DNA from: an uncultured Treponema sp.
GTDB taxonomy: Bacteria > Spirochaetota > Spirochaetia > Treponematales > Treponemataceae
Assembly (NCBI GenBank): GCA_938039145.1
Contig: CALHVG010000003.1
Span: 10,937-74,936 of the forward strand
Direction: 5' to 3'
Length of the DNA: 64,000 nt
Below the pieces are notes generated by a model, which had not been told where the DNA came from, did not search any database, and saw only the letters and a program-made list of their open reading frames with translations. Each line of letters starts with the position of its first letter. The stretch's first letter is position 1. The position numbers and the translations under genes are program-made. Shown one piece after another: positions 9,528 to 17,237 of this stretch.

Positions 9528-9655
9528 GGGCGTTGCAGTAAGGGCATTCAGCCCTTACTGCCGGCGAACTACAGGCTACACTTTCGTTTCGGTATTTTTG
9601 CACGGAAATTACCGTGCAAAAAATGTACGGCACGCCCCTTCCGTATGCCTAACGC
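9528..9655. repeat. Cloverleaf-like palindromic intergenic element
   Basis: An outer stem GGGCGT / ACGCCC (9528-9533 with 9632-9637) encloses two perfect hairpins. The first pairs GCAGTAAGGGC with GCCCTTACTGC (9535-9545 / 9551-9561). The second pairs TTTTTGCACGG with CCGTGCAAAAA (9595-9605 / 9612-9622). The tail reads CCGTATGCCTAACGC. No coding frame of interest crosses it. The form resembles dispersed multi-hairpin repeats found between genes in Treponema and Bacteroidota, but only one copy is in the window, so calling it a repeat is inference. Confidence 0.55.
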
Positions 9656-9673
9656 ATTTATATTGGTAAGTAT

Positions 9674-10029
9674 AATGTCTAGTTTTCTATTTTATATAAA
9701 TATCGCACGCAAGTTATCAAAGAAATTAAAATTTAGGGATAAACTGGGATTCCAAAGGACGGCGGACGGGGAAAATGATACGTAACCGGCATAAACGGTT
9801 TCCCGTCCGCTGCAATTTTGCCGTGCGGCAAAATTGCATAAAAGATTCTTTATTGTACCCATGTGAAAAATCTGCGGGCTATGACCGATTGAGCAAGTTT
9901 CGAGAACTCGAAACTTGAAGCGGACGGTAGACTAGTTGTGTGTTTCACGTCCAATTCTTCCGTCCGCCGTCCTCCCTTGGAGATAATAAATAAACTTAGA
10001 GTTTATAAAACAAACTCTAAATTAAACCT
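9674..10029. repeat. Structured intergenic element, copy A
   Basis: The ends of this element recur in copy B at 17238-17480: a left end with TATAAATATCG and TGGGATTCCAAAGG, and a right end with CCTCCCTTG, GAGTTTATAAAAC and AAACCT. The interior differs but is full of perfect stems: GGACGGCGGACGG with its complement (9757-9769 / 9960-9972), GCAATTTTGCCG (9812-9823 / 9826-9837), CAAGTTTCGAG (9894-9904 / 9907-9917) and TTAGAGTTT (9996-10004 / 10012-10020). The right end covers the stop codon of the DUF799 gene. It may be a small non-autonomous mobile element or a structured RNA. No protein is encoded. Confidence 0.6.
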
Positions 10030-10711
10030 AGTAGCTGGTACGGATAAAAATAGCCTTTCCTCTTGCACTTTCTTCGCTGTCAGCACCGTATTTCGGATGG
10101 TATTTTCCGGCAGGGAAATCCAACAACGCAGACTTGTTGCATTGGATTGCGACTTTTACATAATCCGCTACGGCGGTCTTTACGGCGTCGGCGGTGACGG
10201 TTATAAGAGCTCCGATAAGCCCTCCTGCCCTCACCTTAGATCGAGTGTCGCAAACTACAGAAGCGTCTCTAACAAACAGTATTTCGTTAGTCTTTGTGGA
10301 CCGGAAAATATACTGAAGTTCAATCTGGATGTTCGAGCCTAAATAAGACTTCGTCCAAGAATTTATTACCGTAAACACGCATACGTCGGCTCCGAAAAGC
10401 TGATTGAATTTCTTCAAATCGGCTTCAAGAAATCTTTCTGCATCGTATGCGCTTTCTCTCTGGAATACGGAATAACAGGCAGCCGGCGGAAGAACGTAAT
10501 ATCCGCACTCTGCAAGCGGTACATTCATCGTGGTGTAAAAATAGTCTTTTGCTTCAACATTGTCGGAATTATTTATCGGGGGCATTATAAGCAAAACCTC
10601 CGGCTTTTCGTCGTATATGCTAGCGAAAGCATCCATCTTTTTCATTGTGGCGCAGGAAACCAACATCAATGCAGCGGAAACAAATAGAAGTGTAAACACA
10701 GATTTTTTCAT
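10028..10711 (-). CDS. DUF799 (GNA1162-like) lipoprotein
   Basis: 227 residues with a lipoprotein signal: MKK, hydrophobic core, lipobox LVSC with the acylated Cys near residue 20. The body fits the DUF799/GNA1162 family, including the early VLLIMPPINNS strand, the central LPPAACYSVFQRE region and a late Gly/Ala-rich helix (GGLIGALITVTADAVKTA). It overlaps the upstream DUF4810 gene by one base (TAATG), so the two are translationally coupled. Together with the CsgG-like gene it forms a three-gene lipoprotein set seen in several Gram-negative groups. The molecular role of that set is not established. Confidence 0.8.
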   Translation of the reverse strand: MKKSVFTLLFVSAALMLVSCATMKKMDAFASIYDEKPEVLLIMPPINNSDNVEAKDYFYTTMNVPLAECGYYVLPPAACYSVFQRESAYDAERFLEADLKKFNQLFGADVCVFTVINSWTKSYLGSNIQIELQYIFRSTKTNEILFVRDASVVCDTRSKVRAGGLIGALITVTADAVKTAVADYVKVAIQCNKSALLDFPAGKYHPKYGADSEESARGKAIFIRTSY

Positions 10712-11067
10712 TACTTAATCCTCTTTAAAATCGAACCTACAAAAACTTTTGATTCCGGATAAAGTTCCAGCTCTTTTGCGAGCATCGCCTTTCCTTCGGT
10801 AGTTTTTCCATTCTGAATCAGAAGAAAACCGTAATCGGCATAAATTCCGGGAGGAACGACACCTCTAGTAGCTTTCTGCGTTGCGATGACTTTTTCATAA
10901 GTTGCCACTAAGTCATCAAGTGTTTTTTTATCATTATTCTTCACATAATGATAATAGTCTTCCTGATAGTTGTACCAAGAATAAAGTTTTGTCGATGCAC
11001 AAGACGAGAGCAACATCGCAAGCAAAATCGCAGCAAATGTCGCACCGGTCTTCCTACTTCTCTTCAT
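10711..11067 (-). CDS. DUF4810 lipoprotein
   Basis: 118 residues. The signal peptide ends in a lipobox LLSSC (acylated Cys near residue 23). The mature part begins with STKLYSWYNYQEDYYHYVKN and continues with a TPR-like helical pair (LDDLVATYEKVI and ADYGFLLIQNGKTTEGKAML), matching DUF4810. It is the middle gene of the CsgG-DUF4810-DUF799 set, 23 bp after the CsgG-like gene and one base into DUF799. It probably acts as a periplasmic-face partner in an outer-membrane lipoprotein complex. Confidence 0.82.
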   Translation of the reverse strand: MKRSRKTGATFAAILLAMLLSSCASTKLYSWYNYQEDYYHYVKNNDKKTLDDLVATYEKVIATQKATRGVVPPGIYADYGFLLIQNGKTTEGKAMLAKELELYPESKVFVGSILKRIK

Positions 11068-11090
11068 AAGAAACTCCTTTTAGCTGTCTT

Positions 11091-12029
11091 TTATCGTTCT
11101 TGAATTATATATTTTTCAAGATGAGCTGAATCGATTGCAGCACCGGAAACGGTAACCATGGAATATTCATCAACCACGGAATTTCCGCCCATTGCTATAA
11201 TTTTTACTTCGGAAACTTTTGTTCCGGGCAGTTCTATCATAATTCCGGTTTGTGGATTTTTGACTTTCTTTCCGCGTTCATAGACTGCAAGCACTTTTCC
11301 GACGGAAAGATTCTGCCTAGCTCCGCCTGCGATTATCACGGAATCATTGTCATACGAAAGGAAAAATGATCTCCAAGGTCTGTCAAAACAAGTTTTTTCT
11401 ATATTTTCAACCAATTTTTCGATTGCGGCGGAAATCGCTTTGTCTGAAAGAGTCGCATCATATCCCTGAACGGAACCCATTCCAAGAGCGGTAAAGGATG
11501 AAGATTCGGCTTCTCCTTTTCCTTCTTCGGAATAAATAATATGACCGGAATATACATCTACAAGACGTATATTCACTCCAGCCTGTACCGTCTGACTCTT
11601 TGAACGGCTTATAAGACCGACGGAGCCGGTAACTTTTCGTCCGAATTCCGTTACAGAACCGATTATAAGAAAGTCGGCGGAAGTTCCGCTTATACCTGAT
11701 TTTGATTTGTCAAGTTCTGCTTGAAGTTTATCGGCATCTGCACTTTCAAGCAGAATGAACTTTCCGCTAGCTGCAAGTTTTGCCGACAGAATGTCCAAAG
11801 CCTGCTTTCCGACAGGATCATTTTCCTTGTCGTAGAATGCACCCTTTGCATATTCGGTTTCATTTGAAAAACGTGCGATTGCTACAGTTCTCTTCAGTCC
11901 CATGAATTTCTGAGGTTCTGCATTTTTATTCAATGTTCCTTCTATTTTGGAAACTTTAGTTGTAGTCTCGCAACTGAAGAAAACAACAGATGTAACCAAA
12001 GTAAGCGCAACAAACAATGATTTTTTCAT
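11091..12029 (-). CDS. CsgG-family outer-membrane lipoprotein
   Basis: 312 residues. The signal peptide ends in a lipobox VFFSC (Cys near 20). A CsgG-type domain follows: the VAIARFSNET strand, the KLAASGKFILLESADADKL helix, the GTSADFLIIGSVTEFG core and VNIRLVDVYSGHIIYSEEGKG. CsgG homologues form a nonameric outer-membrane pore in curli secretion or act as accessory lipoproteins. No curli subunit gene (csgA/csgB-like) or other csg gene is visible here. The partners are DUF4810 and DUF799 lipoproteins downstream in the same operon. It is driven by a good promoter at 12104-12132. Confidence 0.85.
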   Translation of the reverse strand: MKKSLFVALTLVTSVVFFSCETTTKVSKIEGTLNKNAEPQKFMGLKRTVAIARFSNETEYAKGAFYDKENDPVGKQALDILSAKLAASGKFILLESADADKLQAELDKSKSGISGTSADFLIIGSVTEFGRKVTGSVGLISRSKSQTVQAGVNIRLVDVYSGHIIYSEEGKGEAESSSFTALGMGSVQGYDATLSDKAISAAIEKLVENIEKTCFDRPWRSFFLSYDNDSVIIAGGARQNLSVGKVLAVYERGKKVKNPQTGIMIELPGTKVSEVKIIAMGGNSVVDEYSMVTVSGAAIDSAHLEKYIIQER

Positions 12030-12103
12030 AGTATTTCCTCTTTTTCATAATTTTTTGATTGGACAGAAATGAAAGTTCGACCAAAATTACGAATTCTTTC
12101 GGT

Positions 12104-12132
12104 ATTCTACAATCGGGAAAAAAGATTGTCAA
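12104..12132 (-). promoter_or_regulatory. Promoter of the CsgG-DUF4810-DUF799 operon
   Basis: On the minus strand, TTGACA (12127-12132), a 17-bp spacer and TAGAAT (12104-12109). The expected leader is about 70 nt, ending in GAGGAA before the CsgG start. Confidence 0.7.
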
Positions 12133-12142
12133 TAAAATCATT

Positions 12143-12194
12143 GGGCGGACATATTTAGGCAGCGTTCATTTTATAATGCTTCGTATGTCCGCCC
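12143..12194. repeat. Palindromic repeat, copy 1
   Basis: Perfect 10-bp arms GGGCGGACAT / ATGTCCGCCC (12143-12152, 12185-12194) enclose a 32-nt loop. The same loop recurs in copy 2, 99 bp further on, with 28 of 32 bases identical. It sits just upstream of the -35 box of the CsgG operon. Confidence 0.6.
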
Positions 12195-12245
12195 CAAGTT
12201 TTACTTGCGGAAAACTTGTAAAGTTGGGATATTCAACAGGGTGAT

Positions 12246-12289
12246 AGACATATTTGGGCATCTTTCATTTTGTAATGCTTCGTATGTCT
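12246..12289. repeat. Palindromic repeat, copy 2
   Basis: Arms AGACAT / ATGTCT (12246-12251, 12284-12289) enclose a 32-nt loop that matches copy 1. Relative to copy 1 the G-C pair next to the shared GACAT core is an A-T pair, a compensating change that suggests the stem is maintained. Confidence 0.55.
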
Positions 12290-12325
12290 GCTGCCTGTAT
12301 GCCGCTCGCCATGCAGAAAAACAAT

Positions 12326-13288
12326 CTATTTATTGTACGCTTTCCAGGTGGTTTCGACCAATGTGTCTACGTCGCTGTATTTTGGAGTCCAGTCCAGAAG
12401 TTCCTTTGCCAATTTGCTTGTGGCGTAAAGGCTTGCCGGGTCGCCCGGACGACGAGGAGCTTCCTCCGCCGGAATAGGTTTTCCGGTGATTTTTCGGGCA
12501 GCGTCTATGATTTCCTTTACCGTTGTTCCTTTTTCTGTTCCAAGATTCAGTTTTATGCTCTTATTATTCTTTTTTATATATTCAAGAGCTTTCACATGGG
12601 CAATCGCAAGGTCTGTAACGTGTACGTAATCCCTTATGCATGTTCCGTCCCTTGTGTCGTAGTCCGTGCCGAAAATTTTCAAGGAACGCTGACCAAGGGC
12701 GGCTTCCATAACTCGCGGAAGAAGATTTTCAGGTTTCTGCTCAAGCCCGCACACGATTCCTTCCGGATCGTAGCCTGCCGCATTGAAATATCTGAGGGCC
12801 GCAAATTTCAGGTCTCTTATTTTGTCGTACCAGTCCATGAATTCTTCGATTTTCAATTTTGTGAATCCGTAGTAATTTATCGGTTTTTGCGGATGCTTTT
12901 CGTCCATCGGCAAATATTCGGGTTCGCCGAAAGTGGCTGCGCTGGAGCTGAAAATCATTATTTTGCAATTGTGCTTTACGGCGGCGTTCATTATGTTGAG
13001 AGTGCCGGTTATGTTGTTCACCGAATATTTTTCAGGATTTATCATGCTTTCGCCGGCAGCCTTGAATGCCGCAAGATGAACGAAAGCGTCGAATCCTCTG
13101 GAAAATGCCGAATCAAGGTCTTCCTGAATTAGAATGTTCCCGTACAAAAAATCATTTTCAGGGAAAAGATTTTTTCGCAATCCGCTTGAAAGATTGTCAA
13201 AAACCGTAACTTTGTTGCCGCTCTTCATAAGTTCCTTGACAACATGACTTCCTATGTAGCCAGCTCCGCCAATCACCAAAACATTCAT
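12326..13288 (-). CDS. galE: UDP-glucose 4-epimerase
   Basis: 320 residues, the usual GalE length. An extended short-chain dehydrogenase/reductase. It has the NAD-binding GGAGYIGSH (7-15), Ser-Ser-Ser at 114-116 and the catalytic pair Tyr140 and Lys144 (YxxxK). The C-terminal part carries the RYFNAAG and GDPASLYA segments of sugar-nucleotide epimerases. It interconverts UDP-glucose and UDP-galactose and so would supply UDP-galactopyranose for the UDP-galactopyranose mutase (glf) at 39.7 kb. A GGGAGG ribosome binding site and a promoter lie directly upstream. Confidence 0.93.
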   Translation of the reverse strand: MNVLVIGGAGYIGSHVVKELMKSGNKVTVFDNLSSGLRKNLFPENDFLYGNILIQEDLDSAFSRGFDAFVHLAAFKAAGESMINPEKYSVNNITGTLNIMNAAVKHNCKIMIFSSSAATFGEPEYLPMDEKHPQKPINYYGFTKLKIEEFMDWYDKIRDLKFAALRYFNAAGYDPEGIVCGLEQKPENLLPRVMEAALGQRSLKIFGTDYDTRDGTCIRDYVHVTDLAIAHVKALEYIKKNNKSIKLNLGTEKGTTVKEIIDAARKITGKPIPAEEAPRRPGDPASLYATSKLAKELLDWTPKYSDVDTLVETTWKAYNK

Positions 13289-13312
13289 TAAAACCTCCCA
13301 TAAAACGCTTTC

Positions 13313-13341
13313 ATTTTATCCCAAAATGAACCAAAGCACAA
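13313..13341 (-). promoter_or_regulatory. Promoter for galE
   Basis: On the minus strand, TTGTGC (13336-13341), 17 bp and TAAAAT (13313-13318), about 25 bp before the ATG. GGGAGG lies between promoter and start. Confidence 0.6.
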
Positions 13342-13453
13342 TTCAAAGAAAAATGTTCCGTGTTCAAAAATTAATTTTGCGTTTAGTCGATTTGTACGGA
13401 ATCAAGGAAGGTCGGAACGGAATTTACTGTTTATATACGCTTATATATAGAAA

Positions 13454-13524
13454 AAAAGGCGTACTAGCGGGGCAGCGTCGATAGTTAACAACCCGAGTAT
13501 TCTAGCCCATAGTACGCCTTTTTG
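13454..13524. terminator. 14-bp perfect stem with a 43-nt structured loop
   Basis: AAAAAGGCGTACTA (13454-13467) pairs perfectly with TAGTACGCCTTTTT (13511-13524). The loop can pair again (GGGC 13470-13473 with GCCC 13506-13509). T runs on both strands mean it could end transcription from either side, though the loop is unusually long for a simple terminator. It lies between divergent galE and argC, where no terminator for those genes is needed. Confidence 0.55.
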
Positions 13525-13537
13525 TATATATCACAAC

Positions 13538-13603
13538 TAAAAAAGATGAACAAAAGCGGTTGAATTAAAATCAACTGCCATAAGAGGCAAAGAACCTGCC
13601 ATC
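13538..13603 (-). CDS. Possible 21-residue small protein
   Basis: An ATG-started frame of 21 codons encodes M-A-G-S-L-P-L-M-A-V-D-F-N-S-T-A-F-V-H-L-F. It ends 14 bp before the 14-bp stem at 13454-13524, which would serve as its terminator on this strand. AAAGGA lies rather far upstream, so the start is uncertain. I do not recognise the sequence. It could equally be the end of a decayed gene or chance. Confidence 0.25.
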
Positions 13604-13739
13604 ACCTTATACTTGTTTTCTTCCTTTGCTCACCATAAAATGTAGTTTACAGCAAAAAAATATTTAATATAGATAGAAGTTTCTGAAAAATATCGATTTT
13701 CTTAAAAATCTCCGCAAAATCTGCATAGGAGATAAAAAA

Positions 13740-13770
13740 ATCGGGGTCTGATTTTGTCAGATCCCGATTT
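13740..13770. terminator. Bidirectional terminator-like hairpin
   Basis: ATCGGGGTCTGA pairs with TCAGATCCCGAT around a TTTTG loop (12 bp, one G-T pair). There are seven A before it and TTT after it. The stretch 13289-14117 otherwise holds the galE promoter, the stem at 13454 and the possible small frame. I see no tRNA, tmRNA or 6S signature in it. Confidence 0.6.
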
Positions 13771-14117
13771 TAACTCTCTCGATTTTGGAAAAACTCCCTC
13801 CGTCATCTCTCCAAAACTTTCTCGATGTCCTTAATACAACATTCGAATCACTCTATGTGCGAATTATAGCAAACGAATCTTAACGTTTTCTAAAATTTCA
13901 GTGAAAATCGTTCGTGAATTCGATTTTTTGTTTTTATTAACATAATTCGTTTTAAACGCTATATTTATTTTCGTTCTTGCATGATTCGTCGGTTTGGGAT
14001 TTTTTTTGATTTTAAAACGGCGGATTTTTGTATTTTTCGGCAAAACGAGAAATCCGCAAGAATGTGTTCAAAAACAGGCTTCAAATAAAAAACGTCATTT
14101 TATTTTGGGGAGACACA

Positions 14118-15065
14118 ATGGCTGTAAAAGTTTTTATCGACGGAAGCGAAGGTACGACGGGTCTAAAAATTTTTGAAAGATTCAAGAATCGTAGCGACAT
14201 CGAGCTTCTAAAAATTGCGGAAGAAAAGCGCAAAAATCCTGATGAGCGGGAAAAACTCATAAACGAGTCGGACTTTACGTTTCTTTGCCTTCCAGATTCA
14301 GCCGCGATCGAAAGCGCAAGCCTTTGCTCAAATCCGAAAACCGTTCTTATAGACGCATCTACGGCGCACAGGACAAATCCCGAATGGGCTTACGGCTTTC
14401 CCGAGTTGGGTTTTTCGTTCAGAGAAAAAATTGCCGCCTCGAACAAAATTGCCGTTCCCGGTTGCTATGCGTCGGGCTTTGTGGCGCTCGCATATCCTTT
14501 GGTGAAACATGGAATTCTTCCAAGGGACTATCCGATTTCAATTCATGCGGTGAGCGGGTATTCCGGCGCAGGAAAAAAAGCGATAGAAATGTACGAAAAT
14601 CCGGAGAGAAGCGCAGAACTTTCGTCTCCAAGACTTTATGCGCTCGGTCAGGAGCATAAACATCTTCCGGAAATGACAAAAATTCCAGGGCTTGACCGGA
14701 AACCGGCGTTCAATCCGTATGTGTGCGACTATTTTCAGGGAATGACGGTTACGGTTGCTCTTCATGCTGACCTTTTGAACGGGAAGCCGTCGCTAAAAAA
14801 TGTTTGGGAAAAATTAAAAGAACACTACGACGGCGCGACATTCATTAAAGTTGAAGATTTTTTTGAAGACGGCGGAACTTCAGTTCAGTTCATTCCTGCA
14901 AATTCCTTGGCGGATACCAACGAAATGAGGATTTTTGTGTACGGGAATGACGAAAGAATCGTGCTTACAAGCCAGTTCGACAATTTGGGAAAAGGTGCGT
15001 CGGGGGCAGCGGTGCAATGCATGAATATCCGCATGGGAATTGAAGAATGGAAAGGTTTAAAATGA
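14118..15065 (+). CDS. argC: N-acetyl-gamma-glutamyl-phosphate reductase, type 2
   Basis: 315 residues from the ATG at 14118, which has GGGGAGA directly before it. A frame running from 14028 is open but lacks such a site. ArgC reduces N-acetylglutamyl phosphate to the semialdehyde in arginine synthesis. It shows the N-terminal Rossmann start (VFIDGSEGTTG), the catalytic Cys116 in VPGCYASG, the HAVSGYSGAGK loop and a GKGASGAAVQ C-terminus. The short form without the extra N-terminal part is type 2. No other arginine gene is nearby. Its stop overlaps the start of the FtsH-like gene (ATGA), so the two are translationally coupled. Confidence 0.92.
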   Translation: MAVKVFIDGSEGTTGLKIFERFKNRSDIELLKIAEEKRKNPDEREKLINESDFTFLCLPDSAAIESASLCSNPKTVLIDASTAHRTNPEWAYGFPELGFSFREKIAASNKIAVPGCYASGFVALAYPLVKHGILPRDYPISIHAVSGYSGAGKKAIEMYENPERSAELSSPRLYALGQEHKHLPEMTKIPGLDRKPAFNPYVCDYFQGMTVTVALHADLLNGKPSLKNVWEKLKEHYDGATFIKVEDFFEDGGTSVQFIPANSLADTNEMRIFVYGNDERIVLTSQFDNLGKGASGAAVQCMNIRMGIEEWKGLK

Positions 15066-16201
15066 GAGTCAGACGCAATTTTTTTATTCCGGCGGTTTTT
15101 GTGGTTGTCGTAGCCGGATTTGTCTATTATTTTTTCCCGAAAACAAAAACTTCCGTTCCGTATAAAGAATTCTACGAAATGATTCAAAGCGGAAAAATCG
15201 ATTCCGTATCGATAAGCGGCGAAAAACTTGTGTTTACAAAAATCGAAGACAAAAAAGCTGAGTTTGAAACACAAAATCCACATTCGCAAAGTCTTAAAGA
15301 AACTCTTCTGTTAAATGGCATTTCCGTAAAAGAAGAAAAATCGATTGACAAAATAATCTCGCTGATATTTGACATTCTTTTCTATTCATTTTTTGCGGGA
15401 ATCGTGATAATCGCATTCAGAAAATTCATCAGTCCGAACACATTTAAGACAGTCCGCAAGACAGGCGTAAAATTCTCCGACATCGTGGGGATGGATTCTA
15501 TTAAAAACGACATGATGCAGATTGTGCGCATAATGAAAGAGCCGTCGTATTACGCAAAAAAAGGAATTCGTTTGCCTAAAGGAATTCTTTTGGAAGGTGC
15601 GCCCGGAAACGGAAAAACGCTTTTTGCACGAGCGTTGGCAGGAGAGGCGAAAATTAATTTTATTCCTGCAAAGGCGACCGATTTTGAAAGTATGTTTATG
15701 GCGATAGGTCCGCTTAAAGTAAAACTTCTTTTCAAAAAAGCACGTGCAAAAGCTCCATGCATAGTTTTCATAGACGAATTCGACGGAATCGGAACACGGC
15801 GAAATTATTCAGGTTCTGCAATCGAAACCGAAAACACAAGAATCGTAACCGCACTTTTGAACGAGTTGGACGGATTTGAGCAGAACAGCGGAATCCTTGT
15901 GGTTGCGGCGACAAACAGCAGGGCTGCGTTGGACGAAGCGTTGATTCGACCCGGACGTTTTGACGCAAAATATACGGTTCCTTTCCCGGACGGAAAGTCC
16001 GTCAAAGAACTTATAAAATTGTACTCAAAAGACAAAAAACACACTTCCGACTGCGGGGCGGAAAATCTTGCCGCAAAATTCAGAGGTTTTTCGTGCGCAC
16101 AAATTGAATCCGTGATAAACAGAGCCGCAATAATCGCAAGCCAAGATAATCGAGAAGAATATTCGATGAACGACATTCGAAAAGCGATGGAAGAAATCTA
16201 A
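15062..16201 (+). CDS. FtsH-like membrane AAA+ ATPase lacking the protease domain
   Basis: 379 residues from the ATG at 15062, which shares ATGA with the argC stop and has GGAAAGG before it. Two membrane segments (about 7-25 and 99-119) flank an FtsH-type extracytoplasmic domain. A complete AAA module follows: Walker A GAPGNGKT (179-186), Walker B IVFIDE (234-239), two Arg fingers (R296, R299) in LIRPGRFD, and a lid domain to the end. FtsH normally continues for about 230 residues with an M41 zinc protease (HEXXH). Here the frame ends at a normal stop right after the lid. The pore motif FVG of FtsH reads FMA. It is probably an unfoldase or membrane chaperone, not a protease. Confidence 0.85.
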   Translation: MRVRRNFFIPAVFVVVVAGFVYYFFPKTKTSVPYKEFYEMIQSGKIDSVSISGEKLVFTKIEDKKAEFETQNPHSQSLKETLLLNGISVKEEKSIDKIISLIFDILFYSFFAGIVIIAFRKFISPNTFKTVRKTGVKFSDIVGMDSIKNDMMQIVRIMKEPSYYAKKGIRLPKGILLEGAPGNGKTLFARALAGEAKINFIPAKATDFESMFMAIGPLKVKLLFKKARAKAPCIVFIDEFDGIGTRRNYSGSAIETENTRIVTALLNELDGFEQNSGILVVAATNSRAALDEALIRPGRFDAKYTVPFPDGKSVKELIKLYSKDKKHTSDCGAENLAAKFRGFSCAQIESVINRAAIIASQDNREEYSMNDIRKAMEEI

Positions 16202-16225
16202 AACCCGATACAAAATGTTGCGGCG

Positions 16226-16256
16226 TTTCAGATTTTTAGATTTGTCTGAAATTTTT
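16226..16256 (+). terminator. Probable terminator after the FtsH-like gene
   Basis: TTTCAGA (16226-16232) pairs with TCTGAAA (16245-16251), followed by TTTTT. The stem is short and AT-rich, so it may be weak. Confidence 0.45.
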
Positions 16257-16326
16257 CATGAAATTGTGTTTTTCACAAGGATTTTTGAACCTCGACCCGA
16301 CGCAAAAAACTCGATAAAATCTGTTC

Positions 16327-17232
16327 ATGTCTAAATTTTTGTGCGTGGGTCTTAGCCCTTCGATTCAGAGAACCGTTTCTTTTGATTCCGTTGTAAAAAA
16401 TTCCGTAAATCGTTCTTCGGAATATAGGTTTGACGCTTCGGGGAAGGCTGCGAATTCCGCTAGGGTTTTGAATCAGTTGGAAAAAAAATCTGCAAGACTC
16501 GTCTGCCCTTTGGGGGCGGAAAATATTTCTTTTTTCAGGAAACTGGCTGAACGGGACGGACTTGCTGTAAATCCGGTTGAAATTCCCGGACGAACGAGGG
16601 AATGTTGGACTTTGTTGGACGCAAGAGACGGCGGAACTACGGAATTGGTCGCGGAAGAACCGTGTGTTTCGTCAGTTTTCGGAGAAGCGGAAGAAAAACT
16701 TTTCGAAATTGTGCGGTTTGAGGTAAAAAATGCGGACGCTGTGCTTATCGCCGGAAGTTCGCCTGCGTCGTGGAAAAAAGAAACCGTTCCGTGCATTGCA
16801 AAAATCGTGTCGCAAAACAAAAAGATTTCTCTTGCGGATTATTGGGGAAAGGCTTTGCTGGACACAATTGAATTTTGCGTTCCGAACATAATAAAAATCA
16901 ATGAAGAGGAATTTTTAAATACGTTCGGCGGAAACGTTCCAATTTCGGATAGCGAATTGAAACATCTTGTTTTGAACAAAAGCGCTGAACTCGGCTGCAT
17001 TTTGGTTGTTACTCGCGGCGAAAAATCTACATTTGCCGCAGATAAAGGAAACTTTGTCGAATTTCCCGTGAAAAAAATAAAAGCCGTGAACACAACAGCT
17101 TCGGGCGATTCGTTTTCGGCGGGATTTTTGTACGAATATACAAAGACAAAAGATTTTTTGAAATCGCTTGAAAAGGGAACTTGGTGTGCCGCCCGAAATG
17201 CGGAGTCAAAAATTCCGGGAAGCATATTGTAA
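16327..17232 (+). CDS. PfkB-family sugar kinase (1-phosphofructokinase / tagatose-6-phosphate kinase type)
   Basis: 301 residues, the usual PfkB length. The N-terminal NPS-like start (CVGLSPSIQRTVSF) and the DASGKAANSARVL segment match the 1-phosphofructokinase/LacC subgroup. The C-terminal signature NTTASGDSFSAGF holds the catalytic Asp and the anion hole. It would phosphorylate a sugar phosphate with ATP in the cytoplasm. The exact substrate cannot be read, because no PTS or sugar-operon gene is adjacent. Convergent radA follows, with the structured element copy B between them. Confidence 0.8.
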   Translation: MSKFLCVGLSPSIQRTVSFDSVVKNSVNRSSEYRFDASGKAANSARVLNQLEKKSARLVCPLGAENISFFRKLAERDGLAVNPVEIPGRTRECWTLLDARDGGTTELVAEEPCVSSVFGEAEEKLFEIVRFEVKNADAVLIAGSSPASWKKETVPCIAKIVSQNKKISLADYWGKALLDTIEFCVPNIIKINEEEFLNTFGGNVPISDSELKHLVLNKSAELGCILVVTRGEKSTFAADKGNFVEFPVKKIKAVNTTASGDSFSAGFLYEYTKTKDFLKSLEKGTWCAARNAESKIPGSIL

Positions 17233-17237
17233 GGTCG

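Noticed and set aside
12254..13132. Long plus-strand frame (292 codons) opposite galE
   Set aside because: It is the shadow of a clear galE gene. Its protein is rich in Cys/Phe/Arg without any domain, and it has no ribosome binding site.
13454..13524. Integron attC-like site, because of the long imperfect palindrome with GTTAAC in the loop
   Set aside because: The terminal R'' and R' boxes (RYYYAAC and GTTRRRY) are not in the required places, the arms are perfect rather than bulged, and no cassette or integrase is near.
14028..14117. Extended N-terminus for ArgC
   Set aside because: The extra 30 residues resemble no ArgC, and the GGGGAGA site points to the ATG at 14118.
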